Below are positions 8,217-15,795 of a stretch of DNA of 42,912 nucleotides, piece by piece; positions within the stretch are counted from its first letter, which is position 1, and every line of letters begins with the position of its first letter. The notes beneath the pieces were generated by a model. It saw nothing but the letters and a program-made list of their open reading frames with translations, was not told where the DNA came from and did not search any database. Made by a program: the position numbers and the translations under genes. The DNA comes from an uncultured Myroides sp. GTDB taxonomy: Bacteria; Bacteroidota; Bacteroidia; Flavobacteriales; Flavobacteriaceae. The stretch spans positions 1 through 42,912 of the forward strand of contig CAJYTF010000002.1 in NCBI GenBank assembly GCA_913777665.1, read 5' to 3'.

Positions 8217-8420
8217 TTGAATAGAGCTGATCTACATAAACTTACACAAGAAATTATAACTGCAATTGCTAACAAACAACCGTTGCTTGCAAAGACAAAC
8301 ATTGCCAAAACGCAGGAATTAATCGATCAATTAACAGACAACACCACTGATAATGAGGAATTGGTTGAGCTATCGAAATATCAAACCCTGGTTACCCTGT
8401 TAAATAATAAATTAAAATAG
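8217..8420 (+). CDS. Small conserved-looking protein, unknown function
   Basis: 67-residue, mostly helical protein (MNRADLHKLTQEIITAI ... LVELSKYQTLVTLLNNKLK). I do not recognise a family. It must start at the TTG at 8217: no ATG or GTG occurs earlier in the frame, and the TATTTTTG box at 8189-8196 leaves a short leader of about 15 nt. Coding is supported by the position, a clean reading frame filling the gap, and a helix-forming heptad-like pattern without signal peptide or membrane segment. It probably belongs with the next three genes, which follow closely. Confidence 0.5.
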   Translation: MNRADLHKLTQEIITAIANKQPLLAKTNIAKTQELIDQLTDNTTDNEELVELSKYQTLVTLLNNKLK

Positions 8421-8452
8421 TACATTTACTTAATTTTAAATTGCAACCGTTT

Positions 8453-9298
8453 ATGAAAACCGTTAGAATTGTTGGCGTGCCCGAACATTTTAATTTTCCT
8501 TGGCAGCTAACTATTGATGAAGGAATGTTTAATGAAGTTGGTATTGATGTTGAATGGACCGATGTACCCGAAGGAACCGGTAAAATGTGCGAATTGTTAC
8601 GTACAAACCAGACTGATTTAGCCGTTATTTTAACCGAAGGTATTTTAAAGGATATTGCCAACGGAAATGAATCGGTTATTCTGCAAACATTTGTGCAATC
8701 GCCTTTGCAATGGGGAATTCACGTAAATGCCGAAAGCAACTATAAAACGATTGATGATTTATATGGAAAAACAGCTGCTATTTCGCGTTATGGTTCGGGT
8801 TCTGAATTAATGACGTATGTGAATGCGGCAAATAATAATTGGGATTTTGATTCGATAAAATTCGAAATCGTAAATACGTTAGATGCTGCGGTTGAAGCGT
8901 TATCAGCAAACAAAGCCGATTATTTTATGTGGGACAGATTTATGACGCAGCCCATTGTTGACAAAGGAATTTTTAGACGTGTTGATGTTTGCCCTACGCC
9001 TTGGCCATGTTTTATGATTGTTGCCCGCAAAGAATTTTATCAGCAAAATAAAGCTTTGGTAAACAATTTGATAGAGACTATAAATCAAACAACAAGCGAA
9101 TTTAAAATGATTCCGAGTATTGACCGAACATTAGCAAGCGTTTTCAATCAAAAATTAGAAGATATTCAGCAATGGTTACAAATAACCAGATGGTCGCAAA
9201 AAAAGCCAACCGAAGCACAGTTTAATCAAATTATTACCGATTTAATAAAATTTAAAATAATAAACCAGCCTTTAAAATATACCGAAGTTGTTGTTTAA
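8453..9298 (+). CDS. Cytosolic substrate-binding-domain protein (NMT1/THI5-like)
   Basis: 281-residue protein with the fold of ABC-transporter substrate-binding proteins of the SsuA/THI5/NMT1 group: VRIVGVPEHFNFPWQLTIDEG, VGIDVEWTDVPEGTGKM, TDLAVILTEG, then DLYGKTAAISRYGSGSEL and ADYFMWDRFMTQP. It has neither a signal peptide nor a lipobox, and no permease or ATPase gene is nearby, so a periplasmic transport role is doubtful. A cytosolic ligand-binding or enzymatic role is possible. The ATG at 8453 is preferred over the TTG at 8441. The ligand is unknown. Confidence 0.75.
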   Translation: MKTVRIVGVPEHFNFPWQLTIDEGMFNEVGIDVEWTDVPEGTGKMCELLRTNQTDLAVILTEGILKDIANGNESVILQTFVQSPLQWGIHVNAESNYKTIDDLYGKTAAISRYGSGSELMTYVNAANNNWDFDSIKFEIVNTLDAAVEALSANKADYFMWDRFMTQPIVDKGIFRRVDVCPTPWPCFMIVARKEFYQQNKALVNNLIETINQTTSEFKMIPSIDRTLASVFNQKLEDIQQWLQITRWSQKKPTEAQFNQIITDLIKFKIINQPLKYTEVVV

Positions 9299-9307
9299 AA
9301 GTAGTTA

Positions 9308-10237
9308 ATGAAAATATCAAACATAAAATTATTGCGTACCCTTAATAAGCTTAGCCTGCCTAAGCCTTGGGATACTATTATAATTTTATTGTTAACACTT
9401 TTAACCTTAATACCGGTTTTTATTATTCTGCATCAGAATTTAATAGATCCGGAATGGCCTGCGCATTTAGACCGTATTTTGCTTTTCTTGGTAATTACCG
9501 CAATTGTTACTTACGTTTTACATTATATAAAACGATTTCTGTTTTTTGCGATAATCATATATTTATTGGTGCTTTTGTTTGGAACTTTATCTACAGGTTA
9601 CGGATTTAAATCGGTTTTCGAAGATTATCGTTCCATGATTTATGCCATGAGCGACAATCCCAATCCGCAGGATATCATCGTTTCTAAACTGTTGCCATTC
9701 CCAAATAAATCAAAAATTATAAAAGCGATTGAATACGATAATCCTAAGGTTCGAAATTTCGCTGTAGGTTCTACTGCTAAACATTTTCGAAATATTAAAG
9801 GATACAAAGAATACCGACAAATAATTCAGTGTTTTGCTATTTTTAAGGAAATTCAGGATAAATGGAACTATGTAAACGATCCTAAAAACCGAGAGTATAT
9901 TGCAACAGCATCAGAATCTTTACAACATTTTTCAGGCGATTGTGACGATCATTCCATATTAATGGCAGCATCGGTCCGTGCAATTGGTGGAACTCCAAGA
10001 TTGATCCATACAAAAGAGCACATGTATCCCGAAATGCTTATTGGTACAAAAGCCGATTTAGAAAATGTGATTTATTTAATTAAAGAGGTTTTGTTTGTGA
10101 AGGAATCAAAAGGAAAAACCATACATTACCACATAGACGAACGCGGGCAAGTTTGGCTGAATTTGGATTATACGGCAAAATATCCGGGCGGACCTTTTAT
10201 GAGTGAAGAAATTTTAGGAGAATTAACCTTAAACTAA
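9308..10237 (+). CDS. Membrane-anchored transglutaminase-like protein
   Basis: 309-residue protein with two or three N-terminal membrane helices (about residues 22-42, 57-72 and 75-95) followed by a transglutaminase/protease-like domain. The catalytic triad is readable: Cys212 in SGDCDDHS, a His in TKEHMYPE and an Asp in WLNLDYTAKYPGGPF. Such bacterial domains act as peptidases or amidases on proteins or peptidoglycan; the substrate is unknown. It follows the substrate-binding-like gene by 9 bp and precedes the DUF423 gene by 2 bp, so it is part of an operon. Confidence 0.8.
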   Translation: MKISNIKLLRTLNKLSLPKPWDTIIILLLTLLTLIPVFIILHQNLIDPEWPAHLDRILLFLVITAIVTYVLHYIKRFLFFAIIIYLLVLLFGTLSTGYGFKSVFEDYRSMIYAMSDNPNPQDIIVSKLLPFPNKSKIIKAIEYDNPKVRNFAVGSTAKHFRNIKGYKEYRQIIQCFAIFKEIQDKWNYVNDPKNREYIATASESLQHFSGDCDDHSILMAASVRAIGGTPRLIHTKEHMYPEMLIGTKADLENVIYLIKEVLFVKESKGKTIHYHIDERGQVWLNLDYTAKYPGGPFMSEEILGELTLN

Positions 10238-10239
10238 TT

Positions 10240-10614
10240 ATGAATATTTTTATAACTACAGGAGCTGTTTTTGGAGCTTTAGGAATTATTTTCGGAGCCT
10301 TTGGTGCCCACGCACTTAAAAATATTTTTAACGAAGACCAACTTAAAAATTTCGAAACCGGCGTAAAATATCAAATGTATCATGCACTGCTTTTGGTAAT
10401 CATCGGTTTCAATATACAACACATTACCAGCTACGAGAATCTTTTGTTTTATTCCCTAACTTTCGGAATACTGCTGTTCAGTTTCAGTATTTATGGTCTT
10501 TGCATTAGCAGCGCACTGAATAAAAAGTTAAAAATATTAGGTCCAATCACACCAATAGGCGGATTATTACTGCTTTTAGGCTGGGTTTTGCTAATTTTAA
10601 ACTCTATAAATTAA
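10240..10614 (+). CDS. DUF423 family membrane protein
   Basis: 124-residue membrane protein of the DUF423 (YgdD-like) family. It has the family N-terminal pattern GALGIIFGAFGAHALK, followed by FETGVKYQMYHALLL and about four hydrophobic helices, ending in GPITPIGGLLLLLGWVLLIL. Function is unknown in the family. It starts 2 bp after the transglutaminase-like gene and is the last gene of that unit. Confidence 0.88.
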   Translation: MNIFITTGAVFGALGIIFGAFGAHALKNIFNEDQLKNFETGVKYQMYHALLLVIIGFNIQHITSYENLLFYSLTFGILLFSFSIYGLCISSALNKKLKILGPITPIGGLLLLLGWVLLILNSIN

Positions 10615-10674
10615 TTTTATTTTTATTAACATTAAATTTTATACATTTACACCAAATTAAATTAACTATTTTAA

Positions 10675-11826
10675 ATGAAAAAATTATTTGCACTTGCTTT
10701 TACTGCGGCAGTTTTAGTTTCTTGTAACAAAGACGGATATACTATTAAAGGTGAAGTAAAAGGTTTTGAAGATGGAACTAAAGTTTATATCAATAAACAA
10801 GACGAAAACGGATTTACCAAAATAGATTCTACTGATGTTAAAGGCGGTACATTCACTTTCAAAAATGAAAAAGCACCAGAAACCGACATTTATTTTATTG
10901 AATTAGGTAAAACACAAGAATTTGCGTTCCCTTTTATTATGGAAAAAGGTGAAATTAAATTCACTTTCGATAAAGCAAAACCACAAGAAGTAAAAGTTAA
11001 CGGTACAAAGAATAATGATTTAATGACTTCATACAACGATGAGGCATTTAAAATTCAAACCGAAATAATGGATTTCCAAAAGCAAAACCAAGCGAAATTC
11101 ATGGAAGCGCAGCAAAAAGGAGATCAAGCAACAATGCAGTCTTTAATGGATCAAATGAATAAGATTCAGAACAAGTATGTAGATCAAAACAAAAAATTCA
11201 TCACAACTAATAAAGATTCTTACATTTCATTATTATTGTTAACGCAATTGGCAATGAGTGATGCATTAACGCCAGAGGAGATCAAAAAATATTACAACGA
11301 TTTAGATGCATCTGTAAAAGACACTAAAAAAGGTAAAGAATTTGCTGACAACCTTAAGAAAATAGAAACTACACAGAAAGAAAGTCAGGAAAAAAAAAAT
11401 AAAGTTGCAATAGGACAAAAAGCTCCGGACTTTACAGCTAACACTCCTGATGGAAAACCAGAGTCTTTACACAAAAATTTAGGTTCAAAAGCAACAATTA
11501 TCGATTTTTGGGCATCATGGTGTGGTCCTTGTCGTAAAGAAAACCCTCATGTGGTAGCACTTTACAACAAATACAAAGATCAAGGTTTAAAAATTGTAGG
11601 CGTTTCTTTAGATAAAACAAAAGACGCATGGGTTAAAGCAATTGCCGATGATAAATTAGCGTGGTTGCAAATATCTAACTTACAATATTGGGACGATGCC
11701 ATAGCAAAAGAATACGCTGTAGAATCAATTCCTGCAACATTTATTTTAGATGCTAACGGAACAATTGTAGCAAAAGATTTAAGAGGCGCAGAATTAGATG
11801 CTAAAATTGCTGAACTTGTAAAATAA
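10675..11826 (+). CDS. TlpA-family thiol-disulfide lipoprotein with DUF4369
   Basis: 383-residue periplasm-facing lipoprotein (lipobox LVSC, Cys17). An N-terminal DUF4369-type beta domain (GYTIKGEVKGFEDGTKVYI) is followed by a helical, K/Q-rich middle and a C-terminal AhpC/TlpA thioredoxin domain from about residue 242. The redox pair is Cys283/Cys286 in WASWCGPCRKENP, and the cis-proline loop is ESIPATFILD. This build is common in Bacteroidota and is thought to reduce or isomerise periplasmic disulfides. It lies directly upstream of a second TlpA protein, but a strong terminator stands between them. Confidence 0.9.
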   Translation: MKKLFALAFTAAVLVSCNKDGYTIKGEVKGFEDGTKVYINKQDENGFTKIDSTDVKGGTFTFKNEKAPETDIYFIELGKTQEFAFPFIMEKGEIKFTFDKAKPQEVKVNGTKNNDLMTSYNDEAFKIQTEIMDFQKQNQAKFMEAQQKGDQATMQSLMDQMNKIQNKYVDQNKKFITTNKDSYISLLLLTQLAMSDALTPEEIKKYYNDLDASVKDTKKGKEFADNLKKIETTQKESQEKKNKVAIGQKAPDFTANTPDGKPESLHKNLGSKATIIDFWASWCGPCRKENPHVVALYNKYKDQGLKIVGVSLDKTKDAWVKAIADDKLAWLQISNLQYWDDAIAKEYAVESIPATFILDANGTIVAKDLRGAELDAKIAELVK

Positions 11827-11845
11827 TACTTCTTGCAAAATCATA

Positions 11846-11875
11846 AAAAAGTCGGTACATTGTTACCGACTTTTT
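11846..11875 (+). terminator. Rho-independent terminator between the two TlpA genes
   Basis: A 12-bp perfect stem (AAAAAGTCGGTA / TACCGACTTTTT) with a 6-nt loop ends in a T-run, 12 bp before the second TlpA gene. Confidence 0.85.
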
Positions 11876-11887
11876 ACGTTTACAATT

Positions 11888-12778
11888 ATGCAGCAAAAAT
11901 ATATTTTTTATTTACTCCTACTCTTTGCTCCTTTTACAGCAAGTGCTCAACAAACTGAAAAACAACAGCAGAAAGAAAATTCTAAAAATAAAGGTTTTGC
12001 CAAGTTTGAAAATTTTATTAAACCTTACAGAGAAAAATTAGAAGAAATTTCTCAGCACAAACCTAAAATAGCGGATCCGTCAAACTTTACTATCGAAGAA
12101 AGAAATGCCTATTTGAAGCATTTTCTATTAGAAAAAAAAGCAAAAAATGACATTGAATTGGCAAAATTCACTTTTATAAAACAAAATAAAAATAGCAGTT
12201 ATACCCAAGTGCTAGTGGCTGAAAAGTTGAATGGTATTTTTGAAGAAGTTAATTATGATTTATTAGAAGCCTTTTACAATGAATTAAACCAAAACGATAA
12301 AAATTCCGAAAAAGGCAAAAAACTTGCATCATTTTTAAAAGAATACGAACAGATAAGAATTGGTGGTAAGGTTGCAGATTTTTCATTACCTGATGTAAAT
12401 AAAAAACCGAAAACCTTATATAAAAATTTAGGCAGATATACTATTATTGATTTTTGGGCTTCGTGGTGTGCTCCTTGTCGACAAGAAAACCCAAACACTG
12501 TTGCTCTTTACAATAAATATAAAAACAAAGGACTGAAAATAATTGGAGTTTCGTTAGACACCGATCAACAAAAATGGATCACTGCAATTGAAAAAGACAA
12601 GTTAACGTGGTTGCAACTTTCAAATTTAACCGGGTGGAAAGAACCTTTACTACAGTATTTTAAAGTAACAGCTATCCCTAAATTAATTATAGTAGATAAA
12701 AAAGGAACTATTATAGCAAAAGATTTAAAAGGTGAAGAATTAGCTAAAAAGATTGATGAGTTATTTACAAAAAAATAA
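11888..12778 (+). CDS. Periplasmic TlpA-family thioredoxin (tandem paralogue)
   Basis: 296-residue exported protein. It has a signal peptide (LLLLFAPFTASAQ) without a lipobox cysteine, a helical charged middle region, and a C-terminal TlpA thioredoxin domain with Cys194/Cys197 in WASWCAPCRQENP and the cis-proline loop TAIPKLIIVD. Its C-terminal 140 residues closely match the upstream lipoprotein (NTVALYNKYKNKGLKIIGVSLD; GTIIAKDLKGEEL), so the two arose by tandem duplication. This copy lacks the DUF4369 domain and the lipid anchor, which predicts a soluble periplasmic form. The start codon is only 12 bp beyond the terminator, so part of its expression may come from read-through. Confidence 0.87.
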   Translation: MQQKYIFYLLLLFAPFTASAQQTEKQQQKENSKNKGFAKFENFIKPYREKLEEISQHKPKIADPSNFTIEERNAYLKHFLLEKKAKNDIELAKFTFIKQNKNSSYTQVLVAEKLNGIFEEVNYDLLEAFYNELNQNDKNSEKGKKLASFLKEYEQIRIGGKVADFSLPDVNKKPKTLYKNLGRYTIIDFWASWCAPCRQENPNTVALYNKYKNKGLKIIGVSLDTDQQKWITAIEKDKLTWLQLSNLTGWKEPLLQYFKVTAIPKLIIVDKKGTIIAKDLKGEELAKKIDELFTKK

Positions 12779-12806
12779 AATCGTACTTCTATAGTACGAT
12801 TTTTTA
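12778..12806. terminator. Terminator after the second TlpA gene
   Basis: A 10-bp stem (AAATCGTACT / AGTACGATTT) with a 5-nt loop and a T-run. It also lies 3' of the tRNA cluster on the other strand. Confidence 0.8.
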
Positions 12807-12816
12807 TTTCATCAAG

Positions 12817-12890
12817 TGACCCAATCAGGATTCGAACCTGAGACCTACTGCTTAGAAGGCAGTTGCTCTATCCAGCTGAGCTATTGGGCC
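12817..12890 (-). tRNA. tRNA-Arg (anticodon TCT)
   Basis: The minus strand folds as a 74-nt cloverleaf. The acceptor GGCCCAA pairs with TTGGGTC, the anticodon stem-loop CTGC-CTTCTAA-GCAG carries TCT, and the T-arm contains GGTTCGAATCC. CCA is not encoded. It is the last gene of the cluster. Confidence 0.95.
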
Positions 12891-12915
12891 GAACCTAAAC
12901 ACAAGGTTTAATTTG

Positions 12916-12990
12916 TCGGGGTGGCAGGATTCGAACCTGCGGCCTCCTGCTCCCAAAGCAGGCGCGATAACCGGGCTACGCTACACCCCG
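12916..12990 (-). tRNA. tRNA-Pro (anticodon TGG)
   Basis: 75-nt cloverleaf on the minus strand. The acceptor CGGGGTG pairs with CACCCCG, the anticodon loop is TTTGGGA in a CCTGC/GCAGG stem, and the T-arm GGTTCGAATCC is normal. Confidence 0.95.
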
Positions 12991-12996
12991 AAACTG

Positions 12997-13080
12997 CGGA
13001 GAGACAGGGACTCGAACCCTGGCGACAGTCACCCGTCGACAGATTAGCAATCTGCTCCGTTACCACTCCGGCACCTCTCC
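12997..13080 (-). tRNA. tRNA-Ser (anticodon GCT)
   Basis: 84-nt class II tRNA on the minus strand with a long variable arm (GTCGACGGGTGACTGTCGC region). The anticodon loop is TTGCTAA and the discriminator is G. Confidence 0.94.
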
Positions 13081-13094
13081 TAAATTATAATTTG

Positions 13095-13167
13095 TGACCC
13101 GACTGGGGCTCGAACCCAGGACCCCAACATTAAAAGTGTTGTGCTCTACCAACTGAGCTATCGAGTC
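13095..13167 (-). tRNA. tRNA-Lys (anticodon TTT)
   Basis: 73-nt cloverleaf on the minus strand. The acceptor GACTCGA pairs with TCGGGTC (one G-U), the anticodon loop is CTTTTAA in a CAACA/TGTTG stem, and the discriminator is A. It is the first gene of the cluster. Confidence 0.95.
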
Positions 13168-13224
13168 TAAAATTATTTATTTTATCTTAATAAGAACGTA
13201 AATCCTTTTACTATTAAAGTGGTG

Positions 13225-13255
13225 CAAATGTAAAATTACTTTTAATAAAAACAAA
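13225..13255 (-). promoter_or_regulatory. Promoter of the tRNA cluster
   Basis: On the minus strand: TTTG (13255-13252), 19 bp, then TACATTTG (13232-13225), a full -33/-7 match. It is followed by CACC and lies about 58 bp before tRNA-Lys. Confidence 0.75.
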
Positions 13256-13371
13256 GCTTTTTCTGTGTTTTTAATCATTAAGTGTCGTAAAAATTAATTA
13301 ACCGTTTAGAAATTAATAACTTCAAAAAGTATTTATTTTGTACCTTTCATTTAAAATTCAGCAAAAAATAT

Positions 13372-13947
13372 ATGTCAGATATTTTTCAATCGGTTTACCA
13401 GCATCTTCAGTTTTCATCAGAAGATATTAAAGTCATTGCAAAGGCACATCAAAAAATAGAAATAACCAAAGGTAGTTTTCTTTTGAAAGAAGGCGAAACT
13501 GCGAATGAATATTATCTTCTAGAGAAAGGGCTTGTACGAGCTTTTGTTCACGACTATAACAACAACGAAATTACAACCGAGTTTTTTGTGGAAAATGAAA
13601 TTGTAATTGTTCCCGCTTCATTATTTCAGAGAACTCCATCACAGGAAACTTTGCAAACTGTGACCGACTGTGTTTTGTGGAAGATATCATTCGAAGATTT
13701 TCAGCATTTGTTTCATTCCGTTCCCGGATTTTCAGAATGGGGTCGCTTATGGTTCACAACCCAAGTATTTTCATTAAAGCAAAAATCGCTCGATATTGTA
13801 ACTGAAACGGCGACAAATCGATACCTAAAACTACTTAAAGAAAAACCGCAGATCATTCAAAATGCACCTTTGAAACAGATTGCTTCGTTTTTAGGAATTA
13901 CCGATACATCGTTAAGCAGAATTCGCAAAGATCTTTTAAAAATATGA
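13372..13947 (+). CDS. Crp/Fnr-family transcription regulator
   Basis: 191-residue regulator. Residues about 20-115 form the cyclic-nucleotide-binding beta-barrel (KGSFLLKEGETANEYYLLEKGLVRAF). It lacks the classic RxS phosphate-binding motif of CRP, so another ligand or none is likely. A dimer helix (about 120-150) precedes a C-terminal winged helix with APLKQIASFLGITDTSLSRIRKDLLK as recognition region. Such proteins are abundant in Bacteroidota and often regulate the genes next to them. Here the VOC/DoxX-like/DinB operon follows 88 bp downstream with its own promoter and is a likely target. Confidence 0.85.
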   Translation: MSDIFQSVYQHLQFSSEDIKVIAKAHQKIEITKGSFLLKEGETANEYYLLEKGLVRAFVHDYNNNEITTEFFVENEIVIVPASLFQRTPSQETLQTVTDCVLWKISFEDFQHLFHSVPGFSEWGRLWFTTQVFSLKQKSLDIVTETATNRYLKLLKEKPQIIQNAPLKQIASFLGITDTSLSRIRKDLLKI

Positions 13948-14005
13948 CTTGAATAATTGATTGATTTCTTGCCAAAAGACAAGTCACAGATCTTAAATAA
14001 TAATT

Positions 14006-14013
14006 TACATTTG
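14006..14013 (+). promoter_or_regulatory. -7 promoter box of the VOC/DoxX-like/DinB operon
   Basis: TACATTTG, an exact TAnnTTTG match 22 bp before the ATG. No good -33 box is visible at the proper distance, which would fit a promoter needing an activator such as the adjacent Crp-type protein. Confidence 0.55.
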
Positions 14014-14035
14014 GTTTAAACAAACTCTAAAGAAA

Positions 14036-14425
14036 ATGGAAAATAAAAAATTTAATCCTGTTGCTTGGTTCGAAATTTATGTTGATGACATGGAAAGAGC
14101 TACAAAATTTTATGAAACAGTATTTAATGTACAATTGACAGAGATGCCTGTTCCTGGTGATGCGCCAATGCTTATGAAATCTTTTCCCGGATTTGAAGAC
14201 GGTATAGGAGCATCGGGTACTTTAGTGAAAATGGACGGTTTGAAAGCCGGCGGAAACAGCACTATTGTTTATTTCGGTTGTATGGATTGTGCTGTGGAAG
14301 AAAGCAGAGTTGTTAATGCAGGCGGAACAGTTCATCAGCCAAAAATGTCGATCGGCGAATATGGTTTTTGCTCGATTATTATGGATTCTGAAGGAAACAC
14401 CGTTGGTTTATACTCAATGAATTAA
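14036..14425 (+). CDS. VOC-family (glyoxalase/bleomycin-resistance-like) protein
   Basis: 129-residue vicinal-oxygen-chelate fold protein. The typical N-terminus NPVAWFEIYVDDMERATKFYETVF is followed by a second half with GGTVHQPKMSIGEYGFCSIIMDSEGNTVGLYS, the standard end of the fold. Members bind metals or small molecules or detoxify electrophiles; no specific substrate can be named. It is first in a three-gene operon with a DoxX-like membrane protein (10 bp gap) and a DinB-like protein. Confidence 0.85.
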   Translation: MENKKFNPVAWFEIYVDDMERATKFYETVFNVQLTEMPVPGDAPMLMKSFPGFEDGIGASGTLVKMDGLKAGGNSTIVYFGCMDCAVEESRVVNAGGTVHQPKMSIGEYGFCSIIMDSEGNTVGLYSMN

Positions 14426-14435
14426 ATTACAAGCT

Positions 14436-14807
14436 ATGAAAATTGTAAAAACAATCTTTTTTGTACTGTTCGCATTAATGTTTATCAACGCAGGTATGGA
14501 TAAATTTTTCCACTACATGCCTATGCCCGAATTTCCGGCAGAAATGATGAAAATTAATGAAGCCATGATGACGTTGAAATGGATATTGCCATTGGTTGCT
14601 ACCATAGAAATTTTATCGGGCATTTTAGTACTTATGCCAAAAACCAGAGCATTAGGTGCTGTAATGATTTTTCCTGTAATGATTGGTATTCTGTGCCATA
14701 ACGCAACTTTTGTACCTGAAGGATTAATTATTGCGGGCGTATTTTTCCTAATCAACATTTGGATGCTGATTGATAATAAAGAAAAAATCAAACATTTAAT
14801 AAGTTAA
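14436..14807 (+). CDS. DoxX-like four-helix membrane protein
   Basis: 123-residue integral membrane protein with four hydrophobic helices. The DoxX-like pattern is FINAGMDKFFHY at the end of helix 1, then LPLVATIEILSGILVLMPKTRALGAV and a final FLINIWMLIDN. DoxX-type proteins are of poorly defined function, with some tied to redox stress. It stands 2 bp before the DinB gene and 10 bp after the VOC gene. Confidence 0.75.
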   Translation: MKIVKTIFFVLFALMFINAGMDKFFHYMPMPEFPAEMMKINEAMMTLKWILPLVATIEILSGILVLMPKTRALGAVMIFPVMIGILCHNATFVPEGLIIAGVFFLINIWMLIDNKEKIKHLIS

Positions 14808-14809
14808 TT

Positions 14810-15334
14810 ATGGACAAACCAAAATCACAAAAATTAGACATCATTATTCCTGCATTTCGCGGGCATAGTCAAAGTTTTTTAATGGTTCTTAAAGGAGTTT
14901 CAGAAGAAGATGCTTTAAAAAGAATCGAAGGAAGAACGAATCATATTATCTGGATGGTCGGAAATTTTTTGGATATGCGTTACGCAATGGGAAATGTTCT
15001 GGGATTAACTGAAGAATTTCAGTACAAAGATTTCTTCTTTCAAGGAAAAGCTTTAGACGAAAGTTTACCATATCCTTCATTACAAGATCTTATTGCAGAT
15101 TTCCACAGAATCTCGCCACTTGTTTACCAAAGATTATTACAGGTAACCGACGATGAATTAAGCAAAGCGTTCCCCATGGGAATGAACATTGATTTTTTTC
15201 CGGAAGATGTATTAAACTTTGTAGGCATGTGCATCGGTCGTGAAGATTACCTGTGTGGGCAAATAGGTTTAATGCGTAGAATTTTAGGTTACGATGCCAT
15301 GAAATATGATTTTGATTTGAATATGAAATATTAA
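14810..15334 (+). CDS. DinB-family protein
   Basis: 174-residue four-helix-bundle protein of the DinB/YfiT group. The family ending GQIGLMRRILGYDAM is clear, and a first-half NHIIWMVGN fits the metal-binding helix. The usual third histidine, just before the GQ of the last helix, is not present (the sequence there is GREDYLCGQ), so the metal site is altered or uses Cys/Asp. Some relatives act as thiol-dependent S-transferases; the role here is unknown. It is last in the operon, and its transcript probably ends at 15340-15373. Confidence 0.75.
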   Translation: MDKPKSQKLDIIIPAFRGHSQSFLMVLKGVSEEDALKRIEGRTNHIIWMVGNFLDMRYAMGNVLGLTEEFQYKDFFFQGKALDESLPYPSLQDLIADFHRISPLVYQRLLQVTDDELSKAFPMGMNIDFFPEDVLNFVGMCIGREDYLCGQIGLMRRILGYDAMKYDFDLNMKY

Positions 15335-15339
15335 ATTAA

Positions 15340-15373
15340 CAAAAGGGTGTTTTTAAACAAAAACGCCCTTTTG
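15340..15373. terminator. Bidirectional terminator reaching into the hxlR coding end
   Basis: A 15-bp stem (15340-15354 with 15359-15373, one G-U wobble) with a 4-nt loop. The right arm encodes the last residues of the convergent HxlR-type gene. Confidence 0.8.
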
Positions 15374-15715
15374 TTCTTCAATTGCCCATTTAGCCATTGC
15401 ATCAATCACCGGAAAAAGTCCTTTTCCTGAAGAACTTAAGCTGTAGGTAACATGCGGTGGCACAACCGTTTTGGCTTCTCTAATAATCAATCCGTCTGTT
15501 TCCAGCTGTTTTAAATGCTGAATCAACACTTTTTCAGTAATCGCAGGAATGGCTCTTTTTATCTCGCTATACCTCTTATCACTCGTAGAAAGGTGGTACA
15601 GAATAATCGGTTTCCAATAACTCCCAATTTTCTCCATAACATAAGTTACAGGGCACATATCCAATGCAATTTGTTTGTTTTCCTGAATGGTCGATGTTTT
15701 TTTAATTGCTGTCAT
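15353..15715 (-). CDS. HxlR-family regulator (single Cys21)
   Basis: 120-residue winged-helix repressor. The core is VMEKIGSYWKPIILYHL, RYSEIKRAIPAITEKVLIQHLKQLETDGLI, then the wing with VTYSLSSSGK. The only cysteine, Cys21 in LDMCPVTYVM, sits just before the first HTH helix, as in redox- or electrophile-sensing HxlR/YodB-type proteins. It is divergent from an NmrA-type oxidoreductase, with GTAAGTAC repeats between them (15731-15756), so it probably represses that gene and itself. Its last codons lie inside a terminator stem. Confidence 0.9.
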   Translation of the reverse strand: MTAIKKTSTIQENKQIALDMCPVTYVMEKIGSYWKPIILYHLSTSDKRYSEIKRAIPAITEKVLIQHLKQLETDGLIIREAKTVVPPHVTYSLSSSGKGLFPVIDAMAKWAIEEQKGVFV

Positions 15716-15730
15716 AATACATACTTTAGG

Positions 15731-15756
15731 GTAAGTACTTGTATAAAAGTAAGTAC
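15731..15756. promoter_or_regulatory. HxlR operator candidate
   Basis: GTAAGTAC occurs twice as direct repeats (15731-15738 and 15749-15756), 18 bp apart. An inverted pair GTACTT (15735-15740) / AAGTAC (15751-15756) is embedded. The block overlaps the -33 position of the divergent NmrA-type gene. Confidence 0.6.
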
Positions 15757-15769
15757 AAATATAACTTTG
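15738..15769 (+). promoter_or_regulatory. Promoter of the NmrA-type gene
   Basis: -33-like CTTG (15738-15741), 20 bp, then -7 TAACTTTG (15762-15769, a TAnnTTTG match). This predicts initiation near 15776, which excludes the upstream in-frame ATG at 15739 and supports the start at 15796. Confidence 0.6.
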
Positions 15770-15795
15770 TATTTATAAATAAAAAATATTTTACC

